Origin: Actinernus sp. WN-2022
Lineage: Eukaryota > Cnidaria > Anthozoa > Actiniaria > Actinernidae
Direction of reading: 5' to 3'
Assembly: GCA_030867875.1 (NCBI GenBank)
Contig: JAOWCC010001634.1
Span: 32,383,867 to 32,447,866, forward strand
DNA: 64,000 nt
Under the pieces are notes generated by a model, which worked only from the letters and a program-made list of their open reading frames with translations, was not told the DNA's origin and did no database searches. This document shows, one piece after another, positions 1 through 11,258 of this stretch. Every line of letters begins with the position of its first letter. Position 1 is the stretch's first letter. A program made the position numbers and the translations under genes.

Positions 1-484
1 GTTTCATCCCCCCCCCTCTGGGACTGGGGCACAGGTTTAATGACCAGTATTCAAGGCATTGTACAGCAAGAGCAGGGTATTTCCTCTGTAATTCCTTGTT
101 GGGCAAGGTATGAAGCACGTTTTACCAAATTCAAAATCCAAGTCCAGCTTATGTTATTATTTTCTCACATGGTCATGTGACCTTGCCAATAAAAAAAATT
201 GTGCTGGCACAAAATGGGTGCCAGAAATGACAAGAGCCAACATTACACTGTTTACTAATTGTGGCACGCTCTTTCCATGTCAGGCATAGCACAATTTGTT
301 TTGATTGACAAGCAAAAAACACCGAGGTAATGTGACCATATCCTGCAAAGGGCCTATTCCTTGATATTAAAGAAGTTTAGATTACATGGCTTTTCATTTG
401 TAAGTGGAAAAAATTATGTTACATGTGGTGCTAATTAGATGCTGATTTAGACAAATACCCATGACTTCCTTTTAAATATTTCAG
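1..484. other. Window start: intron sequence, no gene seen
   Basis: No coding exon is recognisable here. The stretch ends in a pyrimidine-rich tract and an AG acceptor (483-484) before the first exon of the Harbinger ORF1 gene, so it is best read as intron. Upstream exons of that gene and the left end of the Harbinger element lie outside the window. Confidence 0.5.
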
Positions 485-1383
485 AACTTGTAGAAAAATA
501 TGGAACAGGAGAAACATATGAGAGAAAGTGCCCCCAGTGTGGTCACCCTGTTGAAATGGAAACTGCTGGGGTTCATTTTGGATCTGATGGCATCATAAAG
601 ATTTATAGTGAGGAAGATCCATTCGAATGCCCAAAATGCTACTACCAAGATCCAGTCACATCAGGTACATATATTTTAGGCACCAAATAAATATTTCTGT
701 TTCACTTATGATGCCTGAAAGTTTATGCATGTACATGTATATCACAAATGGATCCTCCACTATTTTTAATAATTACACAATATCTGAGACTAAGATTTAG
801 AACAGTTTAAATAGTTGCACCATTAAGAACTTAATTCATATTATAATAATCATAGCATGGCCTTCGAAATATAGTTGATTCTTCAATTTATGGATTCTGT
901 ATCTGATTAGTGACCAAGGCCTTATCATGCACAATTACAGGTAAAGAGCCTATGAAAGAGCAAGAAGTGCATGTTGGTGCCTCTGATGCCAATAACAAAA
1001 AACGTGTCCAGCAAGATGAGGAAGTAAACAGAGAGAGAAAAACAAGGAATGCAACAGCTTCCAAGAAACAGAAAACAATGGATGCAATAAGTTCCTTTGT
1101 GGAATTTCAAAAAAGATCTGATGAGGCCTACCTCACTTACTTGAAAGAACAAGCTGCAGCTGAAGCGGAGTTAAGAAATGCAGAAATGAAGATGCAGTAC
1201 AGTTCAATGGCTCTTCTAGCCAATGCCATAGCATCAAGAAATGTCAGTATGAACCCAGGATACTCAGGAACATCTCATGGCTACCACTCCAACACTATGA
1301 TGCCTGACGCAAACCATGTTTATTATGGAGATCAAGGAGCAGTCAGGGGGGATGATGAGAACGCTACTTACTTTGAGCTATAA
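485..1383 (+). CDS. Harbinger accessory protein (ORF1-like), last two exons, 5' partial
   Basis: Two exons join in phase: 485-664 (AG acceptor, GT donor at 665) and 941-1383 (AG acceptor at 939-940). Both ends of the first exon are phase 1, and the second reads openly to TAA. The first exon encodes a zinc-ribbon-like pair of CxxC motifs (CPQC and CPKC). The second encodes a basic stretch followed by a long charged helix rich in Ala, Glu and Lys, probably a coiled coil. In Harbinger transposons a second gene with a Myb/SANT DNA-binding domain and a helical tail helps the transposase enter the nucleus and bind DNA. The tail seen here fits that protein, and it converges on a Harbinger transposase on the minus strand. 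The Myb/SANT exon would lie left of the window. The family call is inferred from context; a host gene is the alternative. Confidence 0.5.
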
Positions 1384-1795
1384 CTCAGACTGATATCAGA
1401 TGGAAATTGTGCTATACCTGCACTTTGTATTGTTCCTTTAATATTTGATTTACAGTTTTGTTTTGCATTATGTATGTACATGACCGTTTATAGAGTACCT
1501 ACAATCTTGGACAAAACTGGAGAGAACTTTCTCCAGCTTAGAGCTTTCGCTAATTTTCACCCACCCCTACCCTCAACCTTCCTGTTCACCTTTGTTCAAA
1601 AATGTATATTTTGGTGCACATTCTTATGCACAACTAAAAATAATTACAACAATGTTGAGCTATGGTAAGTGAGATGTTAGTTTGTTTTGATTTGTTACTC
1701 AAGTTAGATTTAAGTGATCTTTGTGATTATATAAAGCCATGTGTCAATGGACCATTGCTGTTACTACTAGCATGCTGTAGCTCTAGGATGTTTTT
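1384..1795. other. Space between convergent Harbinger genes
   Basis: This AT-rich stretch holds the 3' ends of the two convergent Harbinger genes. Only short chance reading frames are present. Confidence 0.5.
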
Positions 1796-4577
1796 TTATT
1801 CTGAATAAAAATAATCAACCAGAGCATTTCTCACTGCATTGGCATCTCCTTCATCTTCAGAATCTCTACTGCATTCCCTGTCAATTTCCCTGTTCATTCC
1901 ATCCAGCCATTCATCTTCAAAGACTTCATTTCGAAACTCACACAGATTGTGCAACACACAGCATGCTGCTATCTTTGTGGGCAAGTACTGTAATGATGTG
2001 TCATTACGCTTTAGCAAACACCTGAATCTACCCTTCAGTCTGCCAAAAGCTGCTTCAACTACCATTCTTGCTCTGCTAAGTTGATAATTGAAGAGGACTT
2101 GCTCTGCATTCAAACTCCCATTGTCAGAAAATCCTTTCATCAGCCAAGGTAAAAGGGGATATGCAGGATCTCCTATCAGCATCACTGGAACACTGACTCC
2201 TGATATTTCTCTCATTTTCTAAAAAAAGGATTTAATTAGATAATGAAATTTGAAATATACTAATAAATTTCAGTAGCATATAAAAAGTGTCCAATATAGT
2301 ACATGTATGTGTCATTTTGCAGCAACTTCTATCAAGTCAACAGTATTGTAGGCTAGACAAATGGGCCAAGTCAGGCAAAAAGGGCTTGAACGACACAAAA
2401 TGTTAATATCTTTTGAAATTGTTCTATGTTTTGTATACCTGTGGTACTATTAGAATTTACATCAAGGGCACCACATTTTGCTACTGATATGTAGTGTTGA
2501 TTCCATGAAATGGACAATTGAAGCCAAAATTTACAATATTGTTACACAAGGGTGTGATCACAATTTTAGTAGCCAAAGATGATTATTACCTATCATCAGA
2601 TGATTATTTTCAGATATAACTTTTACTATTGCTAAAATCATATTATGAGCTAAGAGGGGCAGAATGACTGCATAAACGGTATTTTTTTGGCCAAAACGTG
2701 ACCATCTCGTTCCTCATATTTATTGGTTTACTCTTTTTCCAGCAGGTATAATAAATGTCATACCTCAAAATCATCCCTATGACAGCATTCCTAATTTTTG
2801 TGGTCATATTTATAATAGGGCCCTTGCATCAAAATCATGTAAATTTCACCCCTGATTTTTGTTGTCAATTTCTTGAAAACTGACATTTATTGTTAGGAAA
2901 TGAAATGTAGCTTCAAGACTACAATCAAATATTCAATCAGTTATAACAAACACCACTGTAGGAATTATTTAACTTCAATGTCATCCGGGCCCTTTTTACC
3001 TGATGCAGCCCAAATGGTTATGACGCTTTTTTTTACAATACATTGCATTTGACACAGTTACAGCAACAAAGAAACAGCTGTACATCAAAATTACATTAAG
3101 CTTACATCAGGAAAGAGTTCTCCACTTTGGCCTTTGATATAAATCAAAGAATTCTTCAAGACCCTTGCATCATGAACCCTTCCAGGCCACTTAATATAGA
3201 TATCAGTGAACCTAGCAGAATAGATATTGATTAACATACAATCTTTATCTAAAGAAATACTAATAATGGCATAATGCTCGATTAAATATGAAGGGGGTAA
3301 GGTATCTGGTGTATTTGTAGACTAGTAGTTGGAGATCTTCCTTGTGACTGAGGCCTTTTAGGTCAAGTAAAAAAAATTTGTTTATCGTTTTCTGAGGCGG
3401 CCTCCTTTTTTTATTATTTGTTATAATCTATTAGGTCCTCTAATGAAATCTCTATCGAGAAAAAAAAGTCACAGGTGTTCCTGGCAAGTCATACACAGTA
3501 CTTCTCTTGAGTAACATAACTTATTCCAGTTGAATAAATAAACATTGAGGATTGGGCAAATCATAAGTGATTTTTTTTTGTGTTTGCGTTTTGATACACA
3601 GTGCATGGGAAATTATGAAATCATGGTATGCCCGGTGCATAATAGATAGGCAACATCTTACATGACCTACATGTATTTAGCACCTTTGCCTGCAGATAAT
3701 TCAATGGTGGAAAAATAACAAATAAAAAGGACCGCACGCCCCGTTTTGGGGGAAATCCAGACATTTTTTTACATGGCCTTAGTGAGGGTGGAACAAATTG
3801 CCATCTTGAATAGATTAGGGGGCATGGTTTGTTTTAATAGCTTACCTATGTGCATGGTCAACAACGGCCTGCATCACAATAGAATAGAAGCCTTTCCTGT
3901 TATAGTAGTCAGACGAATGTTCAGGAGGGGCTACAATAGGAATATGCGTACCGTCAATAGCACCTCCACACTGGGGGAAATTCCATTTCAAGGAAAAGCC
4001 TTCGATTATTTCTTCTAGTCTTTCACCGACAGGCCATCTGATACACAGTGGCAAAAGAACGTCCACAATGCTTTGGCAAACTTCCTTGATGATCATACAT
4101 GCCGTACTTTTACCTATATCAAATCTCCAAGCAAGTGACCTTAGATCCTCGCCAGTAGCAAGGTGCCAGATACACACTGCAATTCTTTTCTGTACTGGAA
4201 TTGATTTCCTTAATTTTGTGTCTTCTTTCACTAGGCGTCCGTTCAGCTTATTGCACACGAATTCAAACAGACTCCTTGACAATCTGAAGTTCTGTATCCA
4301 GAGGCTTTCAAAGTCCTTTCCGACCCAGCTGCTGACCGTATTTTCCCAGAAGAAACAAGTTAGAGGTTCTTCCCGGTTGCACCCAAAATCGTCTCTCATT
4401 GTCAGCAAGTATAAACTCGTTTAGAAAAAGAAAGAAAAACCCCTGAAGCCTCTTTCTTCGAGCTGAAATGATTCTAATCAATTCTGAGCGAGCCTTTTCT
4501 CTGCTTCTCCTGTGTTTCAGTTTCAAGGCTTCACATTGGACAACAGCACAAATCAAGCTATGTAAGTCCGCCATTTT
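1796..4577 (-). pseudogene. Harbinger transposase (DDE_Tnp_4 nuclease), three exons, N-terminal frameshift
   Basis: Three minus-strand exons splice with GT-AG borders and matching phases: about 4577-3846, 3211-3106 and 2218-1796. The joined protein carries the Harbinger/PIF nuclease motifs: the first Asp in GGAIDGTHIPI, the second in the QAVVDH segment, then a WPGRVHDARVL block, and the catalytic Glu in VVEAAFGRLKGRFR. The exon-exon junctions fall exactly where the family needs continuous sequence, which supports the splice model. Upstream of the residue run starting FFWENTV, the expected family sequence (RRFWVQPGRTS) continues in another frame. A one-nucleotide shift near 4355-4370 therefore separates the likely ATG at 4577 from the nuclease. 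The enzyme would cut and paste the element at 3-bp TWA targets. It is probably no longer functional, although sequencing error cannot be excluded. Confidence 0.8.
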
Positions 4578-4659
4578 GAACTTGCGCACAAAGATTACCA
4601 GGCCCTTACTAGATCCTCTCAAGATCCGAGTGAAGGCTAGGCTGCATAGCTGGAACAGT

Positions 4660-4773
4660 TTTTCTGCTTCAGTGTGAACGGAGACTAAAATCGATCCGAG
4701 ATCGATGCGAGATCGATCTGAGATCGATCTAACTCAGATCGATCCAAAACAAGCAAGTGTGAACGGCCCCTAA
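4660..4773. repeat. Right terminus of the Harbinger element (TIR plus GATCGATC cluster)
   Basis: Read leftward from 4770 the element begins GGGGCCGTTCACAC, typical of Harbinger-type ends, followed by many GATCGATC-like palindromes (about 4690-4745) that could bind transposase subunits. A partial direct copy of AGTGTGAACGG lies at 4671-4681. The flanking TAA at 4771-4773 is the candidate 3-bp target duplication. The other end is outside the window. Confidence 0.6.
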
Positions 4774-6476
4774 ATTAGACAGCGTGAAGAGGTCTTATAA
4801 CTAATCAATTCCCTGATGTAATGTGGTGCGAGTCCATTCAAAGCTTTATAAGTCAATAACAGTACTTTAAAAACAATTCTAAAATGTACAGGGAGCCAAT
4901 GTAACTTGACTAGTATGGGTTTGATATGATCATGCTTTCTAGATGAAGTAATGATGCGGGCAGCCGAATTCTGAACGTGCTGTAGCCTATCAACAAGATA
5001 GTTAGGGAGACCATGAAGCAAAGCATTGCAATTATCTAGCCTAGAGGATACAAAGGCATGCACCATTATTTCAGCAGTCTCCTGGGTCAAGTATTTCCTT
5101 ATCTTAGCTAAGTTACTAATATAAAAATATGAGCATTTACAGATCTTTTTGACATGCTCCTTAAGATCAAAACATTGGTCGAATATAACTCCTAAATTAC
5201 GAGCTTTTTCACTTGGCTTAACCTCCTCCTCACCAACTTGAATAAAATTAATATAGGGGCGTGGACGGTTCTTTGAGCTAATACATACGAGTTCAGACTT
5301 ATCCTGGTTTAATTTTAGTTTGTTACGTAGCATCCAGTTGCCGATGTCTCTTAGGCATAGCTCCATAGCCACTCTTGCAGAACCTAGATCATCCTGGCAG
5401 CTAGTTTTGAATGACAAGTACAATTGTGTGTCATCTGCATATAAATGAAAAGGTATACCATGGTTTCTAGCTATATCGCCAAGAGGACTTGTGTAGAGGG
5501 AATATATAAGGGGTCCCAGCACTGAGCCTTGTGGAACGCCATATGGCAGATCTCTCACGGAAGATACACTGCCATTGACAGCAACAAATTGTTTACGTGA
5601 TTCTAGATATAACTTGAACCATTTGAGGGCTGTACCTCTCACTCCAAATCGACTGTCCAACCTTGACAACAAGATTCCATGGTCCACAGTATCGAAAGCC
5701 GCTGACAAGTCAAGCAAAATTAGAAGAACAGATCGATTATTATCGATGGCAGTCAAAATATCATTCTGCACTCTTACAAGTGCAGTCTCCGTGCTGTGAT
5801 AGCGTTTATAGGCAGACTGGAACACTTCGAGCAACTCGCATTTGTTATTAGTTAGGTGATCAATCATTTGTGAAGCCACAGCCTTCTCAGTGACTTTAGA
5901 GATGAGGTATAGATTTGACACAGGACGAAAATTCGAAAATTTCTCAAAGTCGGCACCAATTTTCTTTAGTAGTGGATTCAGCATAGCTGTCTTGAATCTC
6001 TGAGGTATATGGCCAGACTGGAGAGACAGATTGACGATACAGGTTATAACTGGCACAAGTAGATGCCTGCATTGCTTAAATACAGAAGATGGAATCGGAT
6101 CCAGTGCGCATGACTTCGAGCACAGGCCATCCATATATCCAGATACTTCATTTTCGTGAACAGCATTAAATTCGGTGAGTAGATCCATTGGAGACATGTC
6201 GCCTTCAATATCCAACGAAACTGTACGGTAGAAGTCTCTGTTATTACCTTGAATGTTGTTAAGTTCACTGCGAATCTTCAAGATTTTATTCGTAAAGAAA
6301 TCAGCAAATGAGTCTGCGAGACTGCAGTAATCAGGAACAGATGGATAGCGTTGGACAGACTTTGCATTTAAGAGTTTCTCCACAGTGTTAAAGAGTAACT
6401 TCGTGTCTGATGAATTCTCCCTTATGACAGCTGAATAATATTCAGTCTTAGCCGATACAATCATGTTGTTAAACAT
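4774..6476 (-). pseudogene. CR1/L2-like non-LTR retrotransposon reverse transcriptase, cut by Harbinger
   Basis: About 567 codons are open on the minus strand. Reverse transcriptase motifs follow in order: FRPVSNL, HSTETAL, LLDLSAAFDTVDH (catalytic Asp), GVPQGSVLGPL and YADDTQLYL (catalytic Asp pair), then the CR1-type thumb and C-terminal segment (LDNCNALLHGLP, HVQNSAARI, LHWLPV). The endonuclease is missing, so the copy is 5' truncated, the usual outcome of target-primed reverse transcription. The reading frame ends abruptly at 4770 where the Harbinger terminus starts; the natural C-terminus and 3' tail should lie on the far side of that transposon, left of the window. No internal stop is seen, so the insertion is fairly young. 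Confidence 0.85.
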
Positions 6477-7660
6477 GGGATGAAAAACTACTTTTCAACT
6501 TTGAAAAGGGATAAAATCTGTAATACGCAATATATCAAAAATGCCCGACACAGTATTTGAGTCAATTTATTTGGGATTCTAAAGGGCTAATTAAGAAAAA
6601 AATTGTTTCAAAGCCTGAAGGGCTGAACTCCTTCTGGCGGACAGAGTCATTTCGCGTAGAAATATATACAACATCTACGCTTTTAACATTTGTTCAAAAC
6701 GGATTAAATATGTACTTTCTTCAATTCAAGACCTTTAAAACGGTATATAGTACGTCTATGTGGCTTTAATTGCGACGTTGCAAGAGCGTTTTTCCGAAAT
6801 GACACGTCGAACCTTTATCGAGACCTTAAAACTACCCTCGGAGACCCAGGGGCAGTTAGTGAACGACGGGCAAAAAACGGACTTGAATTACCAGTGTAGT
6901 ATATAACTATCGGTCCAAGTATTAGAAGCATTACCAGTGTAGTATATAACTATCGGTCCAAGTATTAGAAGCATTACCAGTGTAGTATAACTATCGGTCC
7001 AAGTATTAGAAGCATTACCAGTGTAGTATATAACTATCGGTCCAACTATTAGAAGCATTACCAGTGAAGTATATAACTATCGGTCCAAGTATTAGAAGCA
7101 TTACCAGTGTAGTATATAACTATCGGTCCAAATATTAGAAGCATTACCAGTGTAGTATATAACTATCGGTTCAAGTATTAGAAGCATTTTCACGCAAAAA
7201 AAACGAAAATTAAATAGACGGCGAGCGTATATTCACGAATTCAGCGTATAATACGTTACATAAGATTTACTTTTCGTTTAAACAAGGACCCGCGCTATAG
7301 CGATGTTTCGTGTTAATAAATATTGCAATTGTTATGCTAATGTACAACCATGATTTGCAAAGCCCGCTTTGTGTTAGGGACCAATGGATCTCTGGTTGGC
7401 ACACTAACGAAACATCGCTATAAAAGGGAAAAGACCCTCCTTTTCTCGCCCTTTGGGATGTGAAGCAAGTTAGCAAGTAATCCGTCTTCTCCTGTTAGTA
7501 ATTTAGAATACTAAATTACTGAAGGCAAAACTAAAATAAGAAAAGTAAGCATCAGGAAGCTAGTTGCTCACAGTATGCCTGTCAATAGCTTTGAGACTCG
7601 TTTACAAACTCTTTAGTCTATTCTTTCATAGACATTCATATCTAATATACATTGTAAAAT
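6477..7660. other. Gene-free stretch with tandem array and a hairpin
   Basis: No gene is recognised. The stretch holds the 43-bp tandem array at 6887-7187. It also holds a small inverted repeat with arms near 7296-7316 and 7404-7424 (TATAGCGATGTTTCGT and its complement), which looks like a miniature inverted-repeat element. Confidence 0.5.
6887..7187. repeat. 43-bp tandem repeat, about seven copies
   Basis: The unit contains TTACCAGTGTAGTATATAAC, then TATCGGTCCAAGTATTAGAAGC. It repeats seven times head to tail with only a few substitutions and one 2-bp deletion in the third copy. The near identity points to recent expansion by slippage or unequal exchange. There are no distinct spacers, so it is not a CRISPR array. 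Confidence 0.9.
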
Positions 7661-8553
7661 TCATTAATAATTCATAAGGGTACTAGCCAATCCCATGTGC
7701 TGAATGACACCACATGATCGCCTCTGTACACCCACGTAGAAACCTGATTAATAAAACATCAGGTTCTGTATCGATATAAAGACCCCATGGTCCGCGATAC
7801 AGACACTTAGGTCCGTGATACAGACACCATGGTCCGTGATACAGACCCCACGGTCCGTTATAGCTCTAGTAGTATTCTGTATCAGGTACAGAATACTAGC
7901 TAAGCTAGTGAGGGAAGTCTCACGACCGATCACTGACTACCCCTATCCCGGGACGGGTGAAATGACAAAGTACATCTGCTCTCATATTATGTACACACCA
8001 TCTATTCCATGTGGGACCGGTTTTTCTGCATGCTACGCTCTGCTCTCTTATTGCATACACATTGTCTCTTCGATGTGGGATATGTTTTTGTGAGAAACTA
8101 ATTCATCCCACATTGATAGCAGGGTGGGAGAAATCAAAGGTTAAAATTTTATGTTGTGCATATCAATGGATTTTAGTTATCTATTCATTTCACCAGTAAG
8201 ATAAAATATTCGCGTCCGATCTGTATGGGCTTTACAATGGCTCGCCGCTTTGCCCATACAGATCTCCCGCTCATATTTTAACTACTACTTACAAACTCAT
8301 GAATTATTCATGAGGATAAAACAAAATAAATGAATGTTTAATGAGTGTCTATAAATGTGATATAGAACTGGTCTCATTTACATAAACTTTAATTTTGATT
8401 TTCTCGGCCAAAATAAGTCGTATCGCCAAAATAACTGAACAGCATGACTCTACATCTTTAGTTTTTTTAAGTAATTATAAAATTCGAGTCCGTGTTGTAT
8501 CGGAGATATATCTACCCATGATACAACACGGCCTCTCATTTTATAAATAGTAC
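7661..8553. repeat. Interspersed repeat, copy 1 (hairpin-rich DNA element relic)
   Basis: The left part (TCATTAATAATTCATAAGGG onward) and the right part (GATACAACACGG..CTCATT..TAAATAGTAC) both recur in the same order at 15924-16408. Short hairpins pairing ATACAGATC- and ATACAACACGG-type motifs lie at 8210-8270 and 8485-8535. A 24-bp motif around GTCCGTGATACAGACACC repeats three to four times at 7790-7860. No protein is encoded. It is probably a non-autonomous DNA transposon family; its exact ends are approximate. Confidence 0.5.
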
Positions 8554-10300
8554 TTCAATGTTCTCAAGTTTAAGTGATAATAAAGCCTCACTAGATATCC
8601 CAAATAAACTGATTAAATTTGCTAAAGAGCAACTGGCAATACCCTAATACTAACAGGGGTTGTACCAGATATCTTTAAAATTTCGAGTCACTCCAGTCTT
8701 TAAGAGTGGTATTTTTACTGACCTAGCTAATTACAGACCTATTGCAACACTTTCTCCTTTTAGTAAGATATTAGAAAGAATAGTTTATAACCAGCTTATT
8801 CAATTCTTAGATAAGCACAAAATTATATTTGAATATCAGTTTGGCTTTAGAAAAAAACACTCTACTGAACAGGCAATACTTGAGATTACCGATACTCTTA
8901 AGATGGCAATTGATAACAAAAAAATTACTTGTGGGATATTTCTTGATTTTGCCAAAGCTTTCAATACTGTCAATCACGAGATTCTCCTAAGAAAATTATA
9001 CCGTTTTGGTATTAGAGGCATTCCATTTAACTGGTTTTCCAGCTTTCTTAATAATCGCTCCCAGTATGTAAAAATAGGTGAAGTAGAATCAGACAGTCAG
9101 ATCATTAAGTGTGGACTTCCACAAGGTTCCACACTTGGACCCCTATTGTTTTTATTATATATAAACGATTTGCCAAACTCATCGCGTAAGTTATCATTTA
9201 GAATCTTTGCTGATGACACAAATATATTCTATTCTAGTAAAGACCCCAAACAACTTGAATCCATTATGAATGAAGAGTTAACACAAGTCTTTAAATATTG
9301 TGCCATAAATAAATTGTCAGTAAATCTTAAGAAAACAAATTATATGATTATTACTTCCTCTACTATTAACATTAAAAATTTAGAACGTAAAACTTATATT
9401 AAATATCTTGGATTTTTTTATTGATGAGAAACTCATTTGGGAGCCACAAAATAAGCACATTAGCAACAAGATTGCAAAGAATATTGGTGTTATCAATAAA
9501 TTACGTCATTATCTTAATTTACACATACTAAAACAATTGTATTACATCCTGGTTTATCCTTATTTAAATTACGGATTAATAAGCTGGGGTAATACCTATA
9601 ACTCTAGATTGGTTAAGTTATCAACTAAACAGAATAAATGTATTAGAGGTATGTTCTTTGTTCCAAATCGTGAAAGTGCTAGACCTTATTATAATCTGTT
9701 AGGGATCTTGAGGCTTAATAATATATTAAAATTAAAACTGGAGTCCTAGCTTATAAAATTGTTTATGATAAACAGAATGGTCCATTGATATTGCAAAATG
9801 TTCTTGTCCCAGTTTCTCAGATCCACAGCTATGATACTAGATATTCCTCAAGAGATAATATGTACAGACCAGCAATAAGAACAAACTATGGGCTATTTTC
9901 ATTTCGATATTTTGCCACTAGAGTATGGGAAGAAATTATACTCAACATTAAACAATTGGGAAAATGGAAATTTAAGAAAGACTACAAAAAAACATTGTTA
10001 GAAAATCAAACATAGAATTCCTTCTTTTTTTTTTATTCTATCCTTCTACTGATTGCCATTATGCCGAATTGCCAACATGCTGCTTGCTCTGAATTTCCTT
10101 AGACAATTATTTCACATAATTTATATTACTATTTCTTGATGTCGCAGAGGCCAACTCGAATGCTTTGCTACTTTGACCTTTGTACACTCACTTGTAATTA
10201 CTTTTTCCTTTTTCTCTACCTATAGTCTCTAGTTAGTCTAAGTTACATTGTTAGAATATTTTCTGGAAAAGTGTAAGAATAAATTGAATTAAATTGAATC
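8554..10300 (+). pseudogene. Non-LTR retrotransposon reverse transcriptase, frameshifted and 5' truncated
   Basis: Reverse transcriptase similarity starts near 8570 in one frame (DIPNKLIKFAKEQL), then continues at 8690-9424 with YRPIATLSPFSKILE, HSTEQAI, FLDFAKAFNTVNH, GLPQGSTLGPLLF and FADDTNIFYSS. It shifts frame near 9410 into 9408-9749 (KYLGF, then IGVINKLRHYL, YPYLNYGLISWG) and shifts again to 9785-10015 (YDTRYSS.. FSFRYFATRVWEEI). At least three frame breaks make it a dead copy. The 3' end carries a short AATTGAATTAAATTGAAT tail near 10282-10300. It is a Jockey-superfamily type element distinct from the CR1-like copies elsewhere in the window; the exact clade is not resolved. Confidence 0.8.
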
Positions 10301-11258
10301 AAGTTTTCAATTTGAATTTCGCGCGATACGAAATGTCAGAGATCACTCAAGCGGACCATCACATGTCTCAGAGCTTTGAACAGAGATGTTCACTTAACAA
10401 AGGCTGATATTGACAATCAAAGTGTCTTTAGCTTGATTGAGGCGCTTTCATAGTGCGAGTCCTTCTTTAACCCTTTTCTACTGTTAAACAAGAAGTTCCG
10501 GTAGATAAGGGTGCTCCTCCGTTTTCACACATGGCGAACGCGAAATTTGGAATTCAAATTAAAGAACAGCAAAGAACGTAGGCGAGTGAATCAGCTTCTC
10601 CTGTTAAAATGTGAAATATCGAACAGCCATCAAAAGGTGAACCGAGGGAAGACAGTTGTTTGTTAAAGACTTTAGGCGGTATTTTATGACTGCTTACGAA
10701 CTCTGTAACCCTTATCCTGAAGTTCAACATTTATGTATTTGATTTGAATTTCGTGCGACAAGAAATCAGTAGGGAGTAGTGAACATCACAGAGATGTCCA
10801 CTCCACAAAGGCTGAGTGACAACTGAAGGTGTCAGTGGCCTCACACCGCAGCAAAACGTCACGCGCATGCGCTTTTGATGAGTCCATCGCGTGCGCTTCT
10901 CCACAGTTTCCGGCCAAAGCTAAAAGAAAATAGAGGCAATCACCGCCTGTTTCTAATTTTAAGTACGCACGCAGTAGTAAATACGTGAAATGTTTCCCGA
11001 AAAACACCAAAACTACTTAAAAGCTAAGCCTAAGACTTTAACCGATTGAAGTTTTCTTAATTGTTAATTTACCGTGAGTATACTAAGTTATAAAATTATT
11101 TACTGAAAACGTTTAAGATCTCGGAAACTTGTATTTGAACTCCAGAGCCTTCATTCTTTCGGCCAGCGGAGCATAACGTTTTGACGCGGTGTGCAGTGAC
11201 CTGGCCATGGTCATTTTATACCAGAATTTCCTGTTTAAACTTTCTTTTTTTATTTTAG
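10301..11258. other. Upstream flank / intron before PKD1L gene A
   Basis: No exon is recognised. Two diverged direct copies of a segment (about 10313-10440 and 10747-10845, each starting GAATTTCG and containing CACAAAGGCTGA-like sequence) are visible. In the paralogue at the right end of the window, the GPS/TM1 exon lies only 385 bp upstream of the PLAT exon. No comparable exon could be found here. The stretch ends in a pyrimidine tract and the AG acceptor of the PLAT exon. Confidence 0.45.

Noticed and set aside
6887..7187. 43-bp repeats as a CRISPR array
   Set aside because: The units are contiguous with no variable spacers, and there are no cas genes.
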